The position numbers were made by a program, and so were the translations under genes. 64,000 nucleotides of DNA from Fasciolopsis buskii (taxonomy: Eukaryota > Platyhelminthes > Trematoda > Plagiorchiida > Fasciolidae). Location of the stretch: NCBI GenBank assembly GCA_008360955.1, contig LUCM01004876.1:310198-374197 (forward strand). The letters are read 5' to 3'. Position 1 is the first letter of the stretch. Every line of letters starts with the position of its first letter. The notes under the pieces were generated by a model. It had not been told where the DNA came from. It ran no database searches and was given only the letters and a program-made list of their open reading frames with translations. Positions 11,805-26,800 of the stretch are shown here, in pieces.

Positions 11805-14800
11805 CTGCATTATGGAAAGCAAGTTGTATAAAAATAATGAGGATAGAAGTGATCGTAGGGCTATCGATAGGATTGAAAGAACAAGTCGCAAGGTGAGTAG
11901 GCCAAGGTACTTGACAGTAAGTCACCAGATCCAGTAAGTGTGTCAGAAATCAAAAGAACCGGGATGACATTGGACCGACAGCATCTTTAGGCAGATAAAT
12001 CGAAAAAGTCTTGCGATAAAACCAGTCACTGTTGAGAGCAAATTAGTCAACCGACCAGTGAGCAACGAATACCGTAAACCGGTAAGTACTATTTATTTGT
12101 GGCCATTAAGAATGGATCAAATTAGTTTATCGGCTCGCGACTGTTATTGGCACTAGCAAGACGGGTTTCTGTATAGAAAGTAGTCAACCATTAGTGCAAA
12201 ACTTGAAGGTTCACACCATGCCCTAGTGTGGACAGCAAACTGACATGCTAATCGACGCTGAACAACGTATAGCACCGACGTGCGTTTGCATTGGAGCAAA
12301 AATCAACCGGCCAATTTAATCACCTACGAAATTCAAATTCGGAAAGACTTTTTTGTTAGTCCATTGGCAAACTACTTATTGAGCGATTTAGAACTACAAG
12401 GTTATCTTATACTCTTCCATGACCGGCGGTGGTCAAGTGGACAAAGTCGTGGTGTTTGGACGAGAAGGTCGGGGGTTCGAATCCTCCCACTGCCGGTTAA
12501 CTTCCCCACTTGGCAGACTCACGATGGCCGTGATTCCCTTCCTGAAAATAGTATGAAATTGTTGTTTCATTAATGAGAAAGAAAAATATGTACTGCCACT
12601 GCCTGCTCTGTTGGTTGGGCTTCAGCAGTAACTGTTCAAACAGCAACCTTATACTTAAAGCGGTCGTCTTCCGAAAGCAACGGTATTCTTACGAATGAAT
12701 TTGGAAAATCATTTGGTATAATGTTTTCATGAAATAAAACAATCTGTCGACTGACACATTTCGTGTACTCACCTCTCGTCTATGTGTGATAAGATATGGT
12801 GTCTGATGATACTGTTGAATCTCCCGAATAACGTGTGCAATCTGAAAAGAACAAAGTGCGAACTTGGTGTGCGCATGACCATAGAAGCTTCTAAAGATAA
12901 CACACTAAGCTTAAATAACAAATTAGTCATTGCAGGTGTTATGCATAGGAGACAAGAGGAGTCGAATAAATGACTGATCGTATTCAATCTACACAACAGT
13001 AGCATAGAGTATACTTTCTTGTACGCCTGTAGTCGGGCTTGCAAACTAGAGTGATGAGATTAGTTCATTTCAGATCTGTACTTCAAAATATTCATAATTT
13101 ACTACTGTACTTTTGCTTTGGGCATATACTGTGGAGTGGAAACAACTCGCAACCGTTATCTATTTTCAAGTTTATTAGGCGAAATCTAGTCGCATGTGGG
13201 CGCATGTTAATAACTCGTGAAACGCGTATCTTCCAGCCCATCATGCTGGTTTGGCTTACCAGGGTTCGGATCACGTTACGTTTTCTGTTTTTTTTGTTTT
13301 CTTAACTTGTCCCGCCACTCCTTCGAAAATCGTTTTCCCAATGCATATTGCACTCACAAAACCGTTCGCATGTGTCCTAATCCGTCAACTCTGTTATTCA
13401 ATCTCGCGGACCCCAACCCGATAATCCAAAGGCACATATACGAGGGAGGTCACTGGTTAAAGTTTTCATACGTTTTCCTCATGTCATCTACTGGGTATCG
13501 CGATCCATCACCTAACTGTCACCTACCTCGGAGGACGGCGTATTGCGCAAAATATTTCCCGAACTGAACCTTTTTAAGATACTTAGCCTGACTGAGATAA
13601 TACTGGTACCTATCTAGAACGTTTTAGGATACGCTTGCAACAAGAGTATGTTGGAAGGGGCATGTCCCGTAATCACAAAAATTCACTACGTGGCAAGGGG
13701 GACCGGCAACTGTCACCCTGAAACTTGGATTGCATAGAACAAAATAAAGTCTGATTAAATCACGTGTGATGACGAACCGGACCACTACCTTTTGTGGTCT
13801 GCTGCTGGACGGCTGCTATTTTTGAGAAAAAAACTTACAAATAGGAATTGTTGTTTTGACCGACAGAAAGCTCATCCTCAATTGATCTACTTTTATTCTG
13901 AATGTGAGTTATCACCACTCTTGATTAGTTGATTCTGCTTCATCGAAGTCACGTAAGTATTGATTAGAATTCAGCTATTTACACTTTGCAGTGCGATCCC
14001 CAGTTACTGACCAGACCTATTTGTCTACATGTCGTTTACAGTCTTGACCAACGTGAACTAAACTTGAAGAAAAACCAGTTGATGGAGTGATTTTGAGGCC
14101 ATCCTTTTTCCGATTTCATTTTGTTGTAACACCACTACTTTCATTTTATCTAACACCGTGAGACTTCGAATAATTATCCCGGAGCGTGGTTGGTCAATAG
14201 AATCAAAAGAAACTGACATCAATCGAGCAAAACTTGAGTGAATACACGTGATACCGTGCATGAAATATTCTTAATACCAATTCTGATAGTCGTGAAAACC
14301 ACCCACCACCGGTGATTATACGCCATTTTAGCTGTAAGTTTCAATTTAAAACGTTCGAATACACATTCGAGAAGTACCACTTTGTTATTTCATCCATCCT
14401 TCAGCTATAGCTTTGTCAATTTCTCCATTTTACTGGAACATTGGTAACAGTCGTAAATGGGATTTCTGACGCTTTCCTAGGCTTTCTTTGTTAGCTGGAG
14501 TGAAGTTGCATAGGATGGAAGAAATATTACAACAAGAATGGTATATGAATTCCGGAATCACTGATCTAGATGCAACGTGATTTAAATGAGAGGAAAGAAT
14601 CTGAAGAATTCAAAGGATCTGTGCAATGATACAGTTTTGCCCAGCTTCAGCTTGGAAAACCAATATAACCTTGCATGAATGTGCTCTGGCTTTGATTCCT
14701 ACCTCACAACACCATCTGCCAAACAGAAAACAGAACGGGGAGCAGTGAAAAGTAGACTGTTAAACTAAGGTTTCGAACTCCAAAAAAATAACTACTGGCT

Positions 14801-17800
14801 GCAGCCTTGAGCCACATCACTTATCGTCTCTAAATATTGCTCCGGGAGATCTTGTGGGCACCAACTAGGCAGTCTCATTGCACTTACATGAGCCATCCAA
14901 CTGGTTGAAGTTTTCATTCTTTTACTTATGTCATTTGAGCTCTATGACCTCACTTTCTGAAACAAAATCTTCGGCTTCTTCGGTTTCGAAGCACTCGGTT
15001 GAATCGGGTCACCAATTTGACTTAATCTAATCTTTCAAAGTAATACAAATCCCAGACTATTGGCGTTTGTTAGGATCTGCGGTGATCCAGCAGATAAGGT
15101 GGTGACTTTCGGACACCAAGGTTGTGGGTTTGAATCCTCCCACCGATGGTCAGATTCCGCCCTTGGGAGTCCTTTGTTGGCTTTGACCCCCTTCCTGAGA
15201 GTAATGTGCGAAGTTGTTTCATTAATAAAGGAAGTAAAGATAAAATGATAAAAAGCTATGCCTATTTACGCTATCTAAAAGAAACAGTTGGCCCTGAGTA
15301 TTAGTCTGCCTTGGTATTAACCAACACGACCATCTTCTGCCAGTCATTCCACTTTATCGGCAACTGTATAAATGAGACATTCTTCCATCCAGCATAACAT
15401 CGTATTCTTCAAAACTTATTGTTTACTAATTGTGCTACCTGACTTGCACGATCAAAAGGAATAAACGAAATGCTTGTATCCAGTGACGTGAGTCCCTTTT
15501 TTCCCTAAACAGTTGGATTAAAAGGACTCATTGCCTTAGATAGATTATTTCCCGACTACTTTTATACGTACTGTCCAACCATAACAGATCTCAAACATAA
15601 TTGTACATTCTAACTTGGCTGTGAACAAGCGAATTACACACACCAATCGGTAAGACCTGCTTGCATTCATCTATTCACTCAGATGGCAAAACTTTGTGTT
15701 GTAAAAGGTCCGTGGACTTAAATTTTCAATAACTGAAGATGCTTGCACACACTCTGACGGTAATGGCCGCATCCAGTAACCACATAAGGGGCCACTGTAT
15801 GGAAATTTGGAAAATGTTCAGGATGGCGAGCACTGTCAGTTTCATGCATGTACTTTTTCTCGCGGTTACGACTTCCCAGGTGGCGTCAGCTTGAACGACA
15901 ACAATAATGATGGTAATACTATGTATTTCAATAAAAAGGCTCCCTAATACCCTGGATTTCTGATATCATTGCTTCTGTGCAGAGCCCAACAGTCCTTTCT
16001 GTGTATCATCATAGCTATGCAAAACATCAAAATGCAAAATTTCATCTGTCTATTCAGCACCAAAATCAATTTATGACAGATAAACGAAACCACTACCACG
16101 GCGAAAGTATCGCATCCCTTTGGGTTTTCTCGTGAGCGGAGCGTGCGTTTTGTTTCGGAGTCGTGGTAAAACGTTTATTCACAAACTAAATGAGACTCCA
16201 AAGCGCCTAATTGTCAGTTTAGGGCCACCCTCGGCACTACCACAGTTCATCCGATCATGAGTGTGTGAGTAGACCCATCTAATAAGCACACCAATTTCCA
16301 GGAGAGCAACATGAAAGTTGTAATTGTCTGCATTTTAATCGTTTTTCTTTCCTAGCTTGTTCCAATCATTTAGTCATATGCTTTCGACGACCAAATGTTT
16401 GGCGAAATGGGATAAAACCAGCTGGGTCAAATAGGTCGCTTCTGTAGCCTAATGGCTATTTTGGCTAAAAATTGTCCTACCAGAGGTTTGCTGAGTTTTA
16501 TCTGTGCCGACAAATACACCTTAGCACAACATGTCAATCAAAGCAATTTTTTTTGCTTTTTCAGCTTATTGTTCACGATGACCGGATAATGCAACTGATC
16601 GATATCCATTCAATTATGATTTACAGAGCGATAGCAATAGAAAGTAGACAGCAAATTACTCTTCTCAAAAAACAAAAAACCGGTTTGATATTTTCGAGCT
16701 TTGATGCCTACTGGGATTACCCATATTAGGTGATTGCATGCACACCGTTTTCTGTAGGATTATTCCGCATTTCACAACTCTCCCCTAACTGCATGTTGGC
16801 TATTTCCCGGTCATGGTTAATCGAAGACCATTTTGGCGAATAAGGAAATTTAGGGATCAACTGATTAACAAGAACCAATCATGGAATGTGTTCGGCTCTT
16901 TGATGACAATGGGCTATATTGAATTCTCGTAGGGCTCAGAATTTGTGTCCACATATGTTGATTCACTTAGTGATGGCTTGCTTCGTTCGTTTGGAAATTT
17001 CGTTAACACCTTAGATTTCGCGCCCCATTTTTCATTTGCAAGGGTTTCCATCAATTTTAGTCTCTGTTTATTGTTTAATAGCCAGTTTTCTTTGTTGATT
17101 TCACCAACTACTACCTGGATGGAACAAATGCATCTTTTTGGATAAAACACATCGAAAACGGTCCTGCCACGTGCGAATTTTATAGCGCAGCCACGTGGCT
17201 TCTAGGCTGAATGAGAATATCGATGATAGTTTCACTCTGAGCAAAGAAATGAGTGTTTATTCTAACACAAACCACGGAAGTTGAAAACAGATCGAGTTTA
17301 TCGGACACTGAGCGTGGACTACTAAAAACCGTCAGCCGTTGTTAAAGGACGGAAGAACCTGCGACAGTGGTATTAGTGGTAGTCGTAGTCGCAGTAGCAG
17401 CAGTCATAGAAAACAAAAACCCGTCAATGGAAATTTTGTAGGACTAGTGAAATAATGCAAAATTTTCTTCATATTCCATACAGAAGTGGACGTAATACAA
17501 AAACCTAGGGGTGTGTGGACCTCCTATCAAGAGGCGGATAGGAATAGGATTTACTGCTTTAGGTGTACCGGGCACTCATGAACGGTAATTTGGTTATCTC
17601 ATTACTTTTGATGATCAGTTTGGTCTCATACCTATTAATTGAATGCAATTGATCACTATTACAAAATGCTACACAAAAAATCAAAAAATAACTAGTGAAT
17701 CCGACAAAATGCCCCAACGAGGTGACCTACCATGCGCATTTTACAGAAATTCACCAAATTATTTTCTGTCACATTCAGTGCACCTTCTTCGATAAACGAG

Positions 17801-20800
17801 AGATCGGTTAGATACATTCCCAGGTATGGAATGCATGGCGGATCGCATCTGAAAAATGAAATGCGACAGTAAGTGTGGAAACAAACAGAAAAGTAGTGTC
17901 TTTACCGGAAATCAGTAGCGGGAAATGCTTCGATCTGTGAAACTGAACATACACGGACGTGTAAATTTATGCCTACGACCAAACCTACATAAGAAAGTGC
18001 AAGTTAACCCTAAAGCTATCTGCATACGAGCAATGCACACAACAACCATGTACGCTTATTTCAAACAATGATGGAAAAATAGAATGATGTAAGCTTTGAA
18101 CTGATACCAGAAATTGCTGTCCAGTGTGTGGCATTTTGAAAGAGCGTGTGATCTGTCCCCGGCAGACAGTATCATAGAAAGCAAGATGTGGTTTAGTTTA
18201 TTACGCCAAACTTTCAAAGAGACCGTTGTAAACACTCGGCAGGTTAGACCGGTAATTACCAGACGATATTGTATGGGAGAAAAAGCAGGCTTTTTTCTGC
18301 CACAGTCCCTCGACATGAGGTGCTCGAGGACTGCGGTAACGGGGCTGAGGACTGGGTAGAATTAACTAATACCCAGGGTAGGAGTGATGGAACAGAAAGC
18401 AGAATCCCTGATGTGCGAAGGTTCTATGCGAAGGAACTTAAGTAAACTTGATAAATTAGCTGGAATCAATTTACACACAAATATTTACCTAATGATGTCC
18501 AATTTTATCCACTTGTTTTTGACATTTGCAGTCTTCCTTGAGGGATATCAATCAGACATGGTGTGTACTGTCTTAGTCGAGTGTTTTTCCGACTGAAATG
18601 TAGCTGATCGAATGAAGATTAACTAAGTCGCTTGATTTAGTTAGGAAAAAGGTCGATATTTTCACTTTCTTGTCAAATAGTGAATACAGCCTATGACACG
18701 TTGCGGTTAGATCTTTCTGCATTTAAATGCAATAAAAACGGTTTGATTTTCATACCTTCTCACATTTCTTTAATCTCGGCGCGTGCCGCAGAGAAATTTT
18801 TGCTAACGAGATAAAACAGTTATCGACTATCGTTGAATCGCCACAATAGTTTCGCTACTGTGAACATTTTCAGTAGTATGCAGGCAAGCCTATCAAACAA
18901 TCGAACACACCTGTGCAGCGCTTCACGCATCGATTTGAATCGCCCGTCCGAAGCCACTAGCATTTGCAATCGATCGATTGATTGTTTCGTTTGTTTGCTC
19001 ACGCGTTCCCAAGTCCGCCGTAGTCGGTACACGGAACTGTTGACCAGCGCAGCGCAGATCTGTAGCACTCCATTGTAATTTTGCATACAACGACAAATAT
19101 CCGCGATCGCGACCCATTTGTCGATGCAGTTCACGCGATCGTTCAAATCAGTACGAGAAATAATCTCGGAAACGACCAGACGGCTGACCTAGAAGGGGTG
19201 AAGAATGCCGACGGACATCTGGAAATGCACGACCAAGGGCTGCCATTCTGTTGAGACCATTTGCATGTAGTTTTATCAAGTCCTTGCTCGAGCATATAGC
19301 ACACAATAATGACAAAGCACAAAATTATCGAGGCACAAGACAAAATGGGACTAGAATGATGCAACCCATTTTCTGCAGTGATGTGGCAAATTTCGGTCTT
19401 ATTTATCTGACTATGACGTATCGAATGACAACCAAACTACATTGAAACTAATCTGTGACGCATATCCACCCAAGTGACGTTTAGTGTGAACTCAATAAAA
19501 GAGCCCTAAAACTTGGCAGAAAATAGCACTTTCATGTAGTTTTCAAGTGGGCTGTTCTCATCCAAAGATGACGAATTGGTTTGGATAAACAGATAAAATC
19601 TAATTGAGTTGACTTGACACCCACCAGGGCTGAAACGGTTTGTGATCACCTTGTTTCAGAAGCAGTCATTCGTCAACCCGAGTACAAGAGTGTTCGGAAT
19701 TAAAACCATTAGTAACATCATTGACAACAGCATTTGAACAAACCTCGTTGAATCGTTTGCACACCAACAGAACATGTTTGGCTTTGTCTTCTTTGTCCGG
19801 CTTCATCCAGGACTGATTGAGCAGCTCTCTGAAAAGCAGTTGAAAGAGACAGCAAAACATGAGTTCATATTTTACTGTGAAATGTTAAGCCACCCGGTCA
19901 CAAGTGCAAATCAGCATTTAGCTTTGTCACAATGATTCACACAGGAATTTAGGAGAAAACCTATAGCAACTTGCTAGTGAGAAGACCTTCTTGAAATTTC
20001 AGGTTCATGGCCAGTGTGCTACGGGGTATTTACGACTTCAAACGGATTTTGGATGTGGAAATAGTAATTTACTTCTTCAAGCTTCCTCTCCATCGCAAGT
20101 GTATATTCTCGAGCAATGGTCAATGTATAGCATTGCCCTCTAAAAGCTGCTATCCGGATTTAGGACTTACCACCAAAAATCCTTACAAAAGTAACGGCAA
20201 GCTGACTAGATGAAGTGATTTGTTTGGTCCTGATTCTTATTCATTTGGTGAGAGCAGCATTCATTTTTTACCAACTGCCCTATCTACAATGACCTTGAAA
20301 AGGGAGTTCCCTGCAGAAAATTCAATCAGGACCGTCAACCGAATAATCAAGCCAAGAAGGCTCGTATGTTATGAAAAATTGGAGCCTTAGGTTTTAAGGT
20401 ATCAGCCAAACAACGACTACCTGGAATAGAATTGATTCGAACCAAATAAAGCCAGGATCATTGATTAACAACTAATCTGTCAGTAGCCTTGCGACAATTC
20501 ATATTAAAATGTAAATGCTATTTTCCAACAAAGGTGAGTGCGATAATGTCCATCTCTGGTAGTTCATTCTCTCAACCGACTTTTGATCTTCATTACAGCA
20601 AGCCAACCCTAACGCATTTAAATTTATCAAACGAATTTATCACTCTTCAACTTCTATACAGCTCACGGTTGTGCACTCCCTTACTGAAATTAGAAGTTTA
20701 ATGGTGCATGAGGTGAGGTGATCTACCTCAAACGGTCACGGATTGTGTATGATTGAATCGCCTTCAAATGAAATCGCTGCGATGGTCATCGGGAAGTAGG

Positions 20801-23800
20801 AAGGGGGGGAATGTCTTTGTAAAATGCTGAATATAAAATTTTCATACGACAACTGAACCAGTTGCAGTTTCATTGTCGTTTGAGAAAGTCGCTCCATTGA
20901 CTGTGCTCAACAATTGTAGGATGTGTTCCACCAGAAATTTTGAACAGGCACTGTCGAAACTGCCGAAAATATCAGTCCCCCACCCCACGATCGTCTAACC
21001 ATACGGGTCTGTTGGGATGCACCAAGCCTCCATTGTGCTACTTGTGATTGTTTCGGTATCACTATGATAAGTTCCACAAATGTACACAAACGCGCCGTCG
21101 AAGATTTTATTAGGATAAGGAAAATACCAATTCATCGTTCTTATTCGACGATTTCTATTGACAGTACCTCTGAGCACACCTGTTCATTGCCAATTTTAAA
21201 AGCATTGTATGGTGGCTTTTAACCAATCGGTATATCGGATCGTGCTTCCGTTGTCGATATCCACGCCCGATGGTGGTGGCTAAAGCTGTGATACATGGCA
21301 GATAACCGAATTCGGCTACGGAACATCTCTCATTAGGCTTCAGAGCTTGAAATATTTTTCTGAAATCTACGAAACAGCCTTCGCGTGATGGCTTGCCACT
21401 CGGGCACTGCCTGAAGTCGAGTGATCAAGAAATTGTTGCGGCGTTCAACAAGGAAATCTCAATCATTCATGAGCAGACAATAGTTCGTAAAAGTCAATGC
21501 GCCAATCAGATGGCCTAGCCAAAGTGCGCCAAACGAAAGTCCACTGTGGACCAATTAGAAAACTGTAATGGTGCAGTAAAACGAAATCACACTCGACATG
21601 GGCATCGTTGCTAACACCTGAACTTTACAACCGATCCAGTCTTTACAAAGTTCTGGTACTTTCTGTTTATGATATGGCAAAATTATGCCTTAATTTCACT
21701 ACACTGGAACATCTCAAGTCGCCCTCATGGATCTTCGAACCACAGCATTCGTAGGGAAGGGACTTTCATCTAGATGATGGCGGATAAACCTAGATGACAA
21801 ATAAATCTAGCTTCCGGTATCCATCACTGCTTTCGTTGATTTCACCGTGCAATTTACCATGGCGATCTCAAAATGTTTCACTTAAACATTCGAGTGAATT
21901 CATGCATTCTTACAGCTTTCTTGCCAACAAAATAAGGAAGGAATATGAGTACAAAAAATAATACGAGCAGTGCATTAGTGGTTTTATCCCAGTAGAACTT
22001 GATTTGCCACTTACATGCGAACACAAACATGCGTGTAGACATTAACAGGGGCGGACAAGCACATCTGAACCGGTACGGCTAATCACAGAATCATACCAGA
22101 AACAGTGCCGATAAGAAATTCATGCGTCTTTTGTTGACTAATTTGCTGTCTGACCTGCCATTCGTGTTTAAACCAGTATTATCACTAAAGTTATTAATAC
22201 TAGGACTGTGATTGCTATTACTACTAATACTCTCATCATCATTATCATTACTACTACAACGACAGCTAACAGCCACTTTTACTACGGCTTTTACTACTAC
22301 CTCCGCTATCACTAAATTTCGATCAAGCCGAACATCGTGCATTGCAAATGCAGTACTGAGACAAATAGAAGTTTTCAAATGGAAATCAGTAACGAACTAC
22401 CTATGATGAGCATATTTGAGGTGACCACTACAAACGTTCACACGTACTCGCTGCGTATGGAACGGAAAATCTGAAAGTCGAGAAATGTCAGCTGTTCGGA
22501 GATATCCAACGCGGAAAGAGTATCAAAATTCTTCTCCGAAGGTATCTGAAATTGTGAGTGCATAAAATCAGTTAGTATGCAGTGTTAATGTCATGCAGAG
22601 AATTTGTACAGTCTCATTACTCAGTCTCTTGTAACTCACCAGTCGGAAACTGTATCTACTTAAATTCGTGCATACTTGCAAAGTACTTACTGCTGTTGGG
22701 CAACTTGTGACTAACAAGTCAAAAGAAAACGTCCACGGCAAGACAAAATACGTCAAAGAAAGAGATGACCGAATTTCTGATTGGTAGCTCCTACAAATTG
22801 CATTCCTCCCGTGATTTTTCACATTTGCCAGTTGCTAGGCTAAGGTCGCGAGGATTTTATGTACCCTTATGACATCGTGGGCGGGATATATTAAAAGTGC
22901 TTTTAAGAAATGCGGAATGCATGGTGAACTTGGGTGGATTTGGCCTGCCTGCGGAATTGAGCACGGTAGCGCCCACCGTTTGCATTTAGTTTTTGACCGC
23001 TATCATGGTTGTCAGTAGAACAAATCACCTTTGAAAGGTTTGCTATGGGGTGCCTTGAGTCGCCTTGATCAGGACACGTCACCTAATTGAATTTGTAATG
23101 AATAAGTTGGTCAGTTCGAGTCCAGATCAGCCGAGACATGAATTATTCCCAACAAACGGAGAGATGCAAACTGCTCAATAAAAGTTTACGAAAGCCAGGC
23201 AGTTTCATCCGAATTTAAATGCACGACAGCATGCTGTTCCGAATTCATTTCAGGTTAAAGATACCTTCTCTTACTAAATATCAGTGAAATCGGTCTGAAA
23301 AGTTGCAAAAAATGTCATCCAGAATTATTTGTATAATTTCACCGTCAGTTTTCTCATCTGTGATATAAAGAGAGAAAAATTAAGTCCGAAAAATTTATCG
23401 CAACGGATGAAGTTGCACTACTTTGCCGACTCGCTTGCCTCTGAACTGAACATCGTGAATGGCGTTTCAAATCGCATTCATGGAGGAATGTGATCGACTG
23501 TCTTTCAACCAGATACTGTGACCAGCTTATTGAAATTTCATGCGATTCTACCACCAGTTACCTGTCAATCTTATATTGGGTTTTTGAACCGCGCAAAAGA
23601 AGACTTCTTGTTCTGAACAAAAGTTGCTGTTGTGGTTAGTTCATCATTAAATTGGCAGGAAAACAGTTCTTACTTATCACTTGTTCTGCCTCTAGCCCCT
23701 GAAAAGACATTTGATATGTCACCATACTGCATTAATTTCATGCCATATGAACTCTATCTAGGAATGGGAAATATGAATTTCACAAAGAAATGTATGAAGC

Positions 23801-26800
23801 AAACATGTTTCCCATCAAAACCGAATAGTTTCGGATTATTCCACGTGAGCTGGTAGCCTACCTGAACCGGAACAAGAATTGTATCCAGATCGATGCGATT
23901 TTGTATCAGTTGATCACAGACCATTTGGCGTAGAAGTTGACCAGCTGCTTTTTGGTCATTCAAAAGCAAATGGGGACAACAAACGAGCAGTTCGAGCAAA
24001 GTTTTCATCTCGTTTTTCAGCATCAAATCGTTGTCAAAATCCTGTGATATTACACGAAGGAGAGGAAAGAACCGGGAAATTAGTCAATTTATTTAGTTGT
24101 GCGGGTGTCCATCAGAATTCATTAGAAAGTGAGCAGTTTAACCCATTGGGAGATAAACGATTTAAAGAAAGCTTACACGCGAGTTACATTTCATGAAATG
24201 TTTGTGAGTGTTTTGTTTTTCTGCAGGGAAATTGAGAGAGGACGTTCTCAAGATTGATGCTTTTCTCCCATTATGCTTGTCTTGTTTGCACTGTTTTTTA
24301 AGTTTACTTTTATTTTGCCTTTCTAATCTTTCCGTAGTGTGTGCACTGACTCACCCGCGTTGTTTTTTTTAACCCGTAATCTGGCCTACTGAAATCCGTT
24401 TTTTCCGCCTCATTTTCGTGATTAATGTGACTGTGCCTAAGCCGGTGTACGTTATCGGGCGATCCTGACCGTAGTGTATGTCAGGTTCTCGTTTTTTCGA
24501 AATACACCTCTGGTGCATCAACGGTGACTTTTCTTCTGTAGATGCAATTCAGCATTTTAAAAAGGATTATTTTAACCCCTGATTTGGATAGATTTTCTAA
24601 CAATCAAGGCCTGTTGTTTGTGCGTCTATTAGGCGGCTGAGATGCGAAACGAACTGACTTAAGCGAACGGATTCTAGAAGAGCTTCAACCGTGATTACAA
24701 ACACCGCCAAGAATCAACTTAGTACGCAACATTTGGTTACGCTAAAACGAAAAGCGGTCAGTTATTTCCTTTAATGTGATTACGGTCATTGCACTTGTGT
24801 CACTGACTTCACCTGTAAAATGGCCAGTCTCCAAACTCTTTAATATCGTTGACACTTCCGACAGAACGACAGAGCGAAAGAATTCACTGGGACCAGGACA
24901 GCGTAGTCTTTTGGTTTTTGCTAACGTACAACTGAAGACATCGATATGAAGAAAGACTTTGGATTGGGTTGGGGAAACTGATAACCATATTTTTCATTTT
25001 TGTTGTTACAGTATACCCATAATTGAAAGACCTGTACTTACGCCAGGAAATTTGGTTATCCAGTGTCGTACAACATTGAGTACGCGGAGACAAGAAGCCG
25101 TGGCCATGATGTTCGTTCGTCGATTTTGTTGTTCCACACGACTTGGTACTGGTTGAGTCCAGTGGATAGGGGTGCAAGTAGTCACTTTTACCGATTGTCC
25201 CGCAACGGTCGTACTCACGGATGTGATAACTGGTGCTGATAAAGACGAAGTCGTTGATGCAGTCATGGCAGTGGTTGTGCTTGACCCCACCGCAGTCCCC
25301 ACCGAGATGGGCACGGATCCATTAGTGACTGGGGCTGACATGTTCCTTGTCGTACAGTAGCGCAATGCGAATGCACCTCCCGACGTTCCGCTTGCTGCAT
25401 TAGACGTTGCGTTACCAGAGGCCGACCAGGTTCCTGACCCTGCACTAGCTCCGCTCGGTTTAAGACCAGTGTTTGTCGCGGAAGAAGATGCTGTGCCGGC
25501 GGAGAAACGAAATCCCGATCGATAAATTCCCGGCCCAAGACCCATGATACCGGCTGCAGCTAGTGGACTGGCACTTCCTGCCGTGGCCACGGCAAATGCT
25601 TGTGCTGCGGCTGTGTTACTGGATCTAAAATCCAAGTATGGATCTGTTATGAACAATTTTTCAACGAATTACTGGGAATATTGCATAAATATTGCATCTG
25701 CAGCATCTAATGCGATTTGAAGTCATGAAATGTGTGAGAAGAATAACGTAGAAAGGTTATTCCGTGACTCCATGGGTTTTTATTTAGCCAGCCGTTGCCA
25801 AGAAAATTGACAAAGCGTGACCCAATAGACTACCATTGTCTCAGGCAGCTGAAATTGGTTGTTTTCAGTCGCAACATTCACTACTGTCGTTTTGCTTTTT
25901 GAAATAGAAACTAAACAGACGGTGCCTACTTTCGCATCTTCTCAAGTTTCCTAATTCTTGATTTTGTCTTTTGTCACTCACAGTCGCTATGTTTCATATC
26001 ATTGAACTACAGCTCATTATGTTCACCAGCTAACCTGTATTCGTGCAAGGCCAATAGTGTTCAGGCAATCAACATCATGACGTTTCAGCCTAAAGACATC
26101 AACTTCCCCACTTAGTAGCTCTGTGCCCGCCACGACCCCCTTCCTGAAGATCGTATGAGAAAGAAAGTAAAAGACAAAACAAACGACTTATCAATGCGTT
26201 TGGTTATCTTATATCTTGCACCCTTAATTGTTTATAAGAAAGCAATAAAAGTGATGTTACGGAAAAATGTATTTGCTGAATTGGGGATCTGTTTGAAACG
26301 TGGTAATCACATTTTGAAAATTTGTCCTGTGAACTCGGTCGGTTGGGGATACGATGAACCTTCGTTGGCCACGCGAATATCATTACTCAGTTACTTGGCA
26401 CAATATTCAACTTAGCTCGAATCCATCTTAGTGATACGTTTGCTGTTGTGCGAATCTAAAGAAATCGTACGGTTTTTTGTAATATTAGTGTTATTTGGTA
26501 ACAAAAACGGAAGTAACTAATTCGGGAAGTTATTTGATTTCATGTAGGCTTTGCTAACTAGAATCTGTTCACTGGACTAGTTCACCCCGGAACGACTCGA
26601 TATTCCTGAGATTGTACTCTGCCATAACAACAACAAGAACAACAACTGCTACTACTACTACTACCACCACCGCTACTGCGTATCAAATCCACTCAACTTC
26701 AAAACAGATGGGGACTGTGCATCCGAGACCAGTGAATCGAAAAATGAGAAAATAAATTTTCTATCGGCAATTTTATACTGTCAGAAGATTAGGATTTCAT

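Larger units (their letters stand above)
12842..17730 (-). other. RasGRF intron 14
   Basis: Intron of 4.9 kb. It contains a SINE (15079-15254) and one half of a diverged dispersed repeat pair (14813-14945). Short frames at 14058-14261 and 16472-17150 carry no recognisable motif and lie within intron. Confidence 0.7.

Noticed and set aside
25172..25538. Plus- and minus-strand frames overlapping RasGRF exon 9
   Set aside because: Shadows of the Ala/Ser/Thr-rich exon in other frames.
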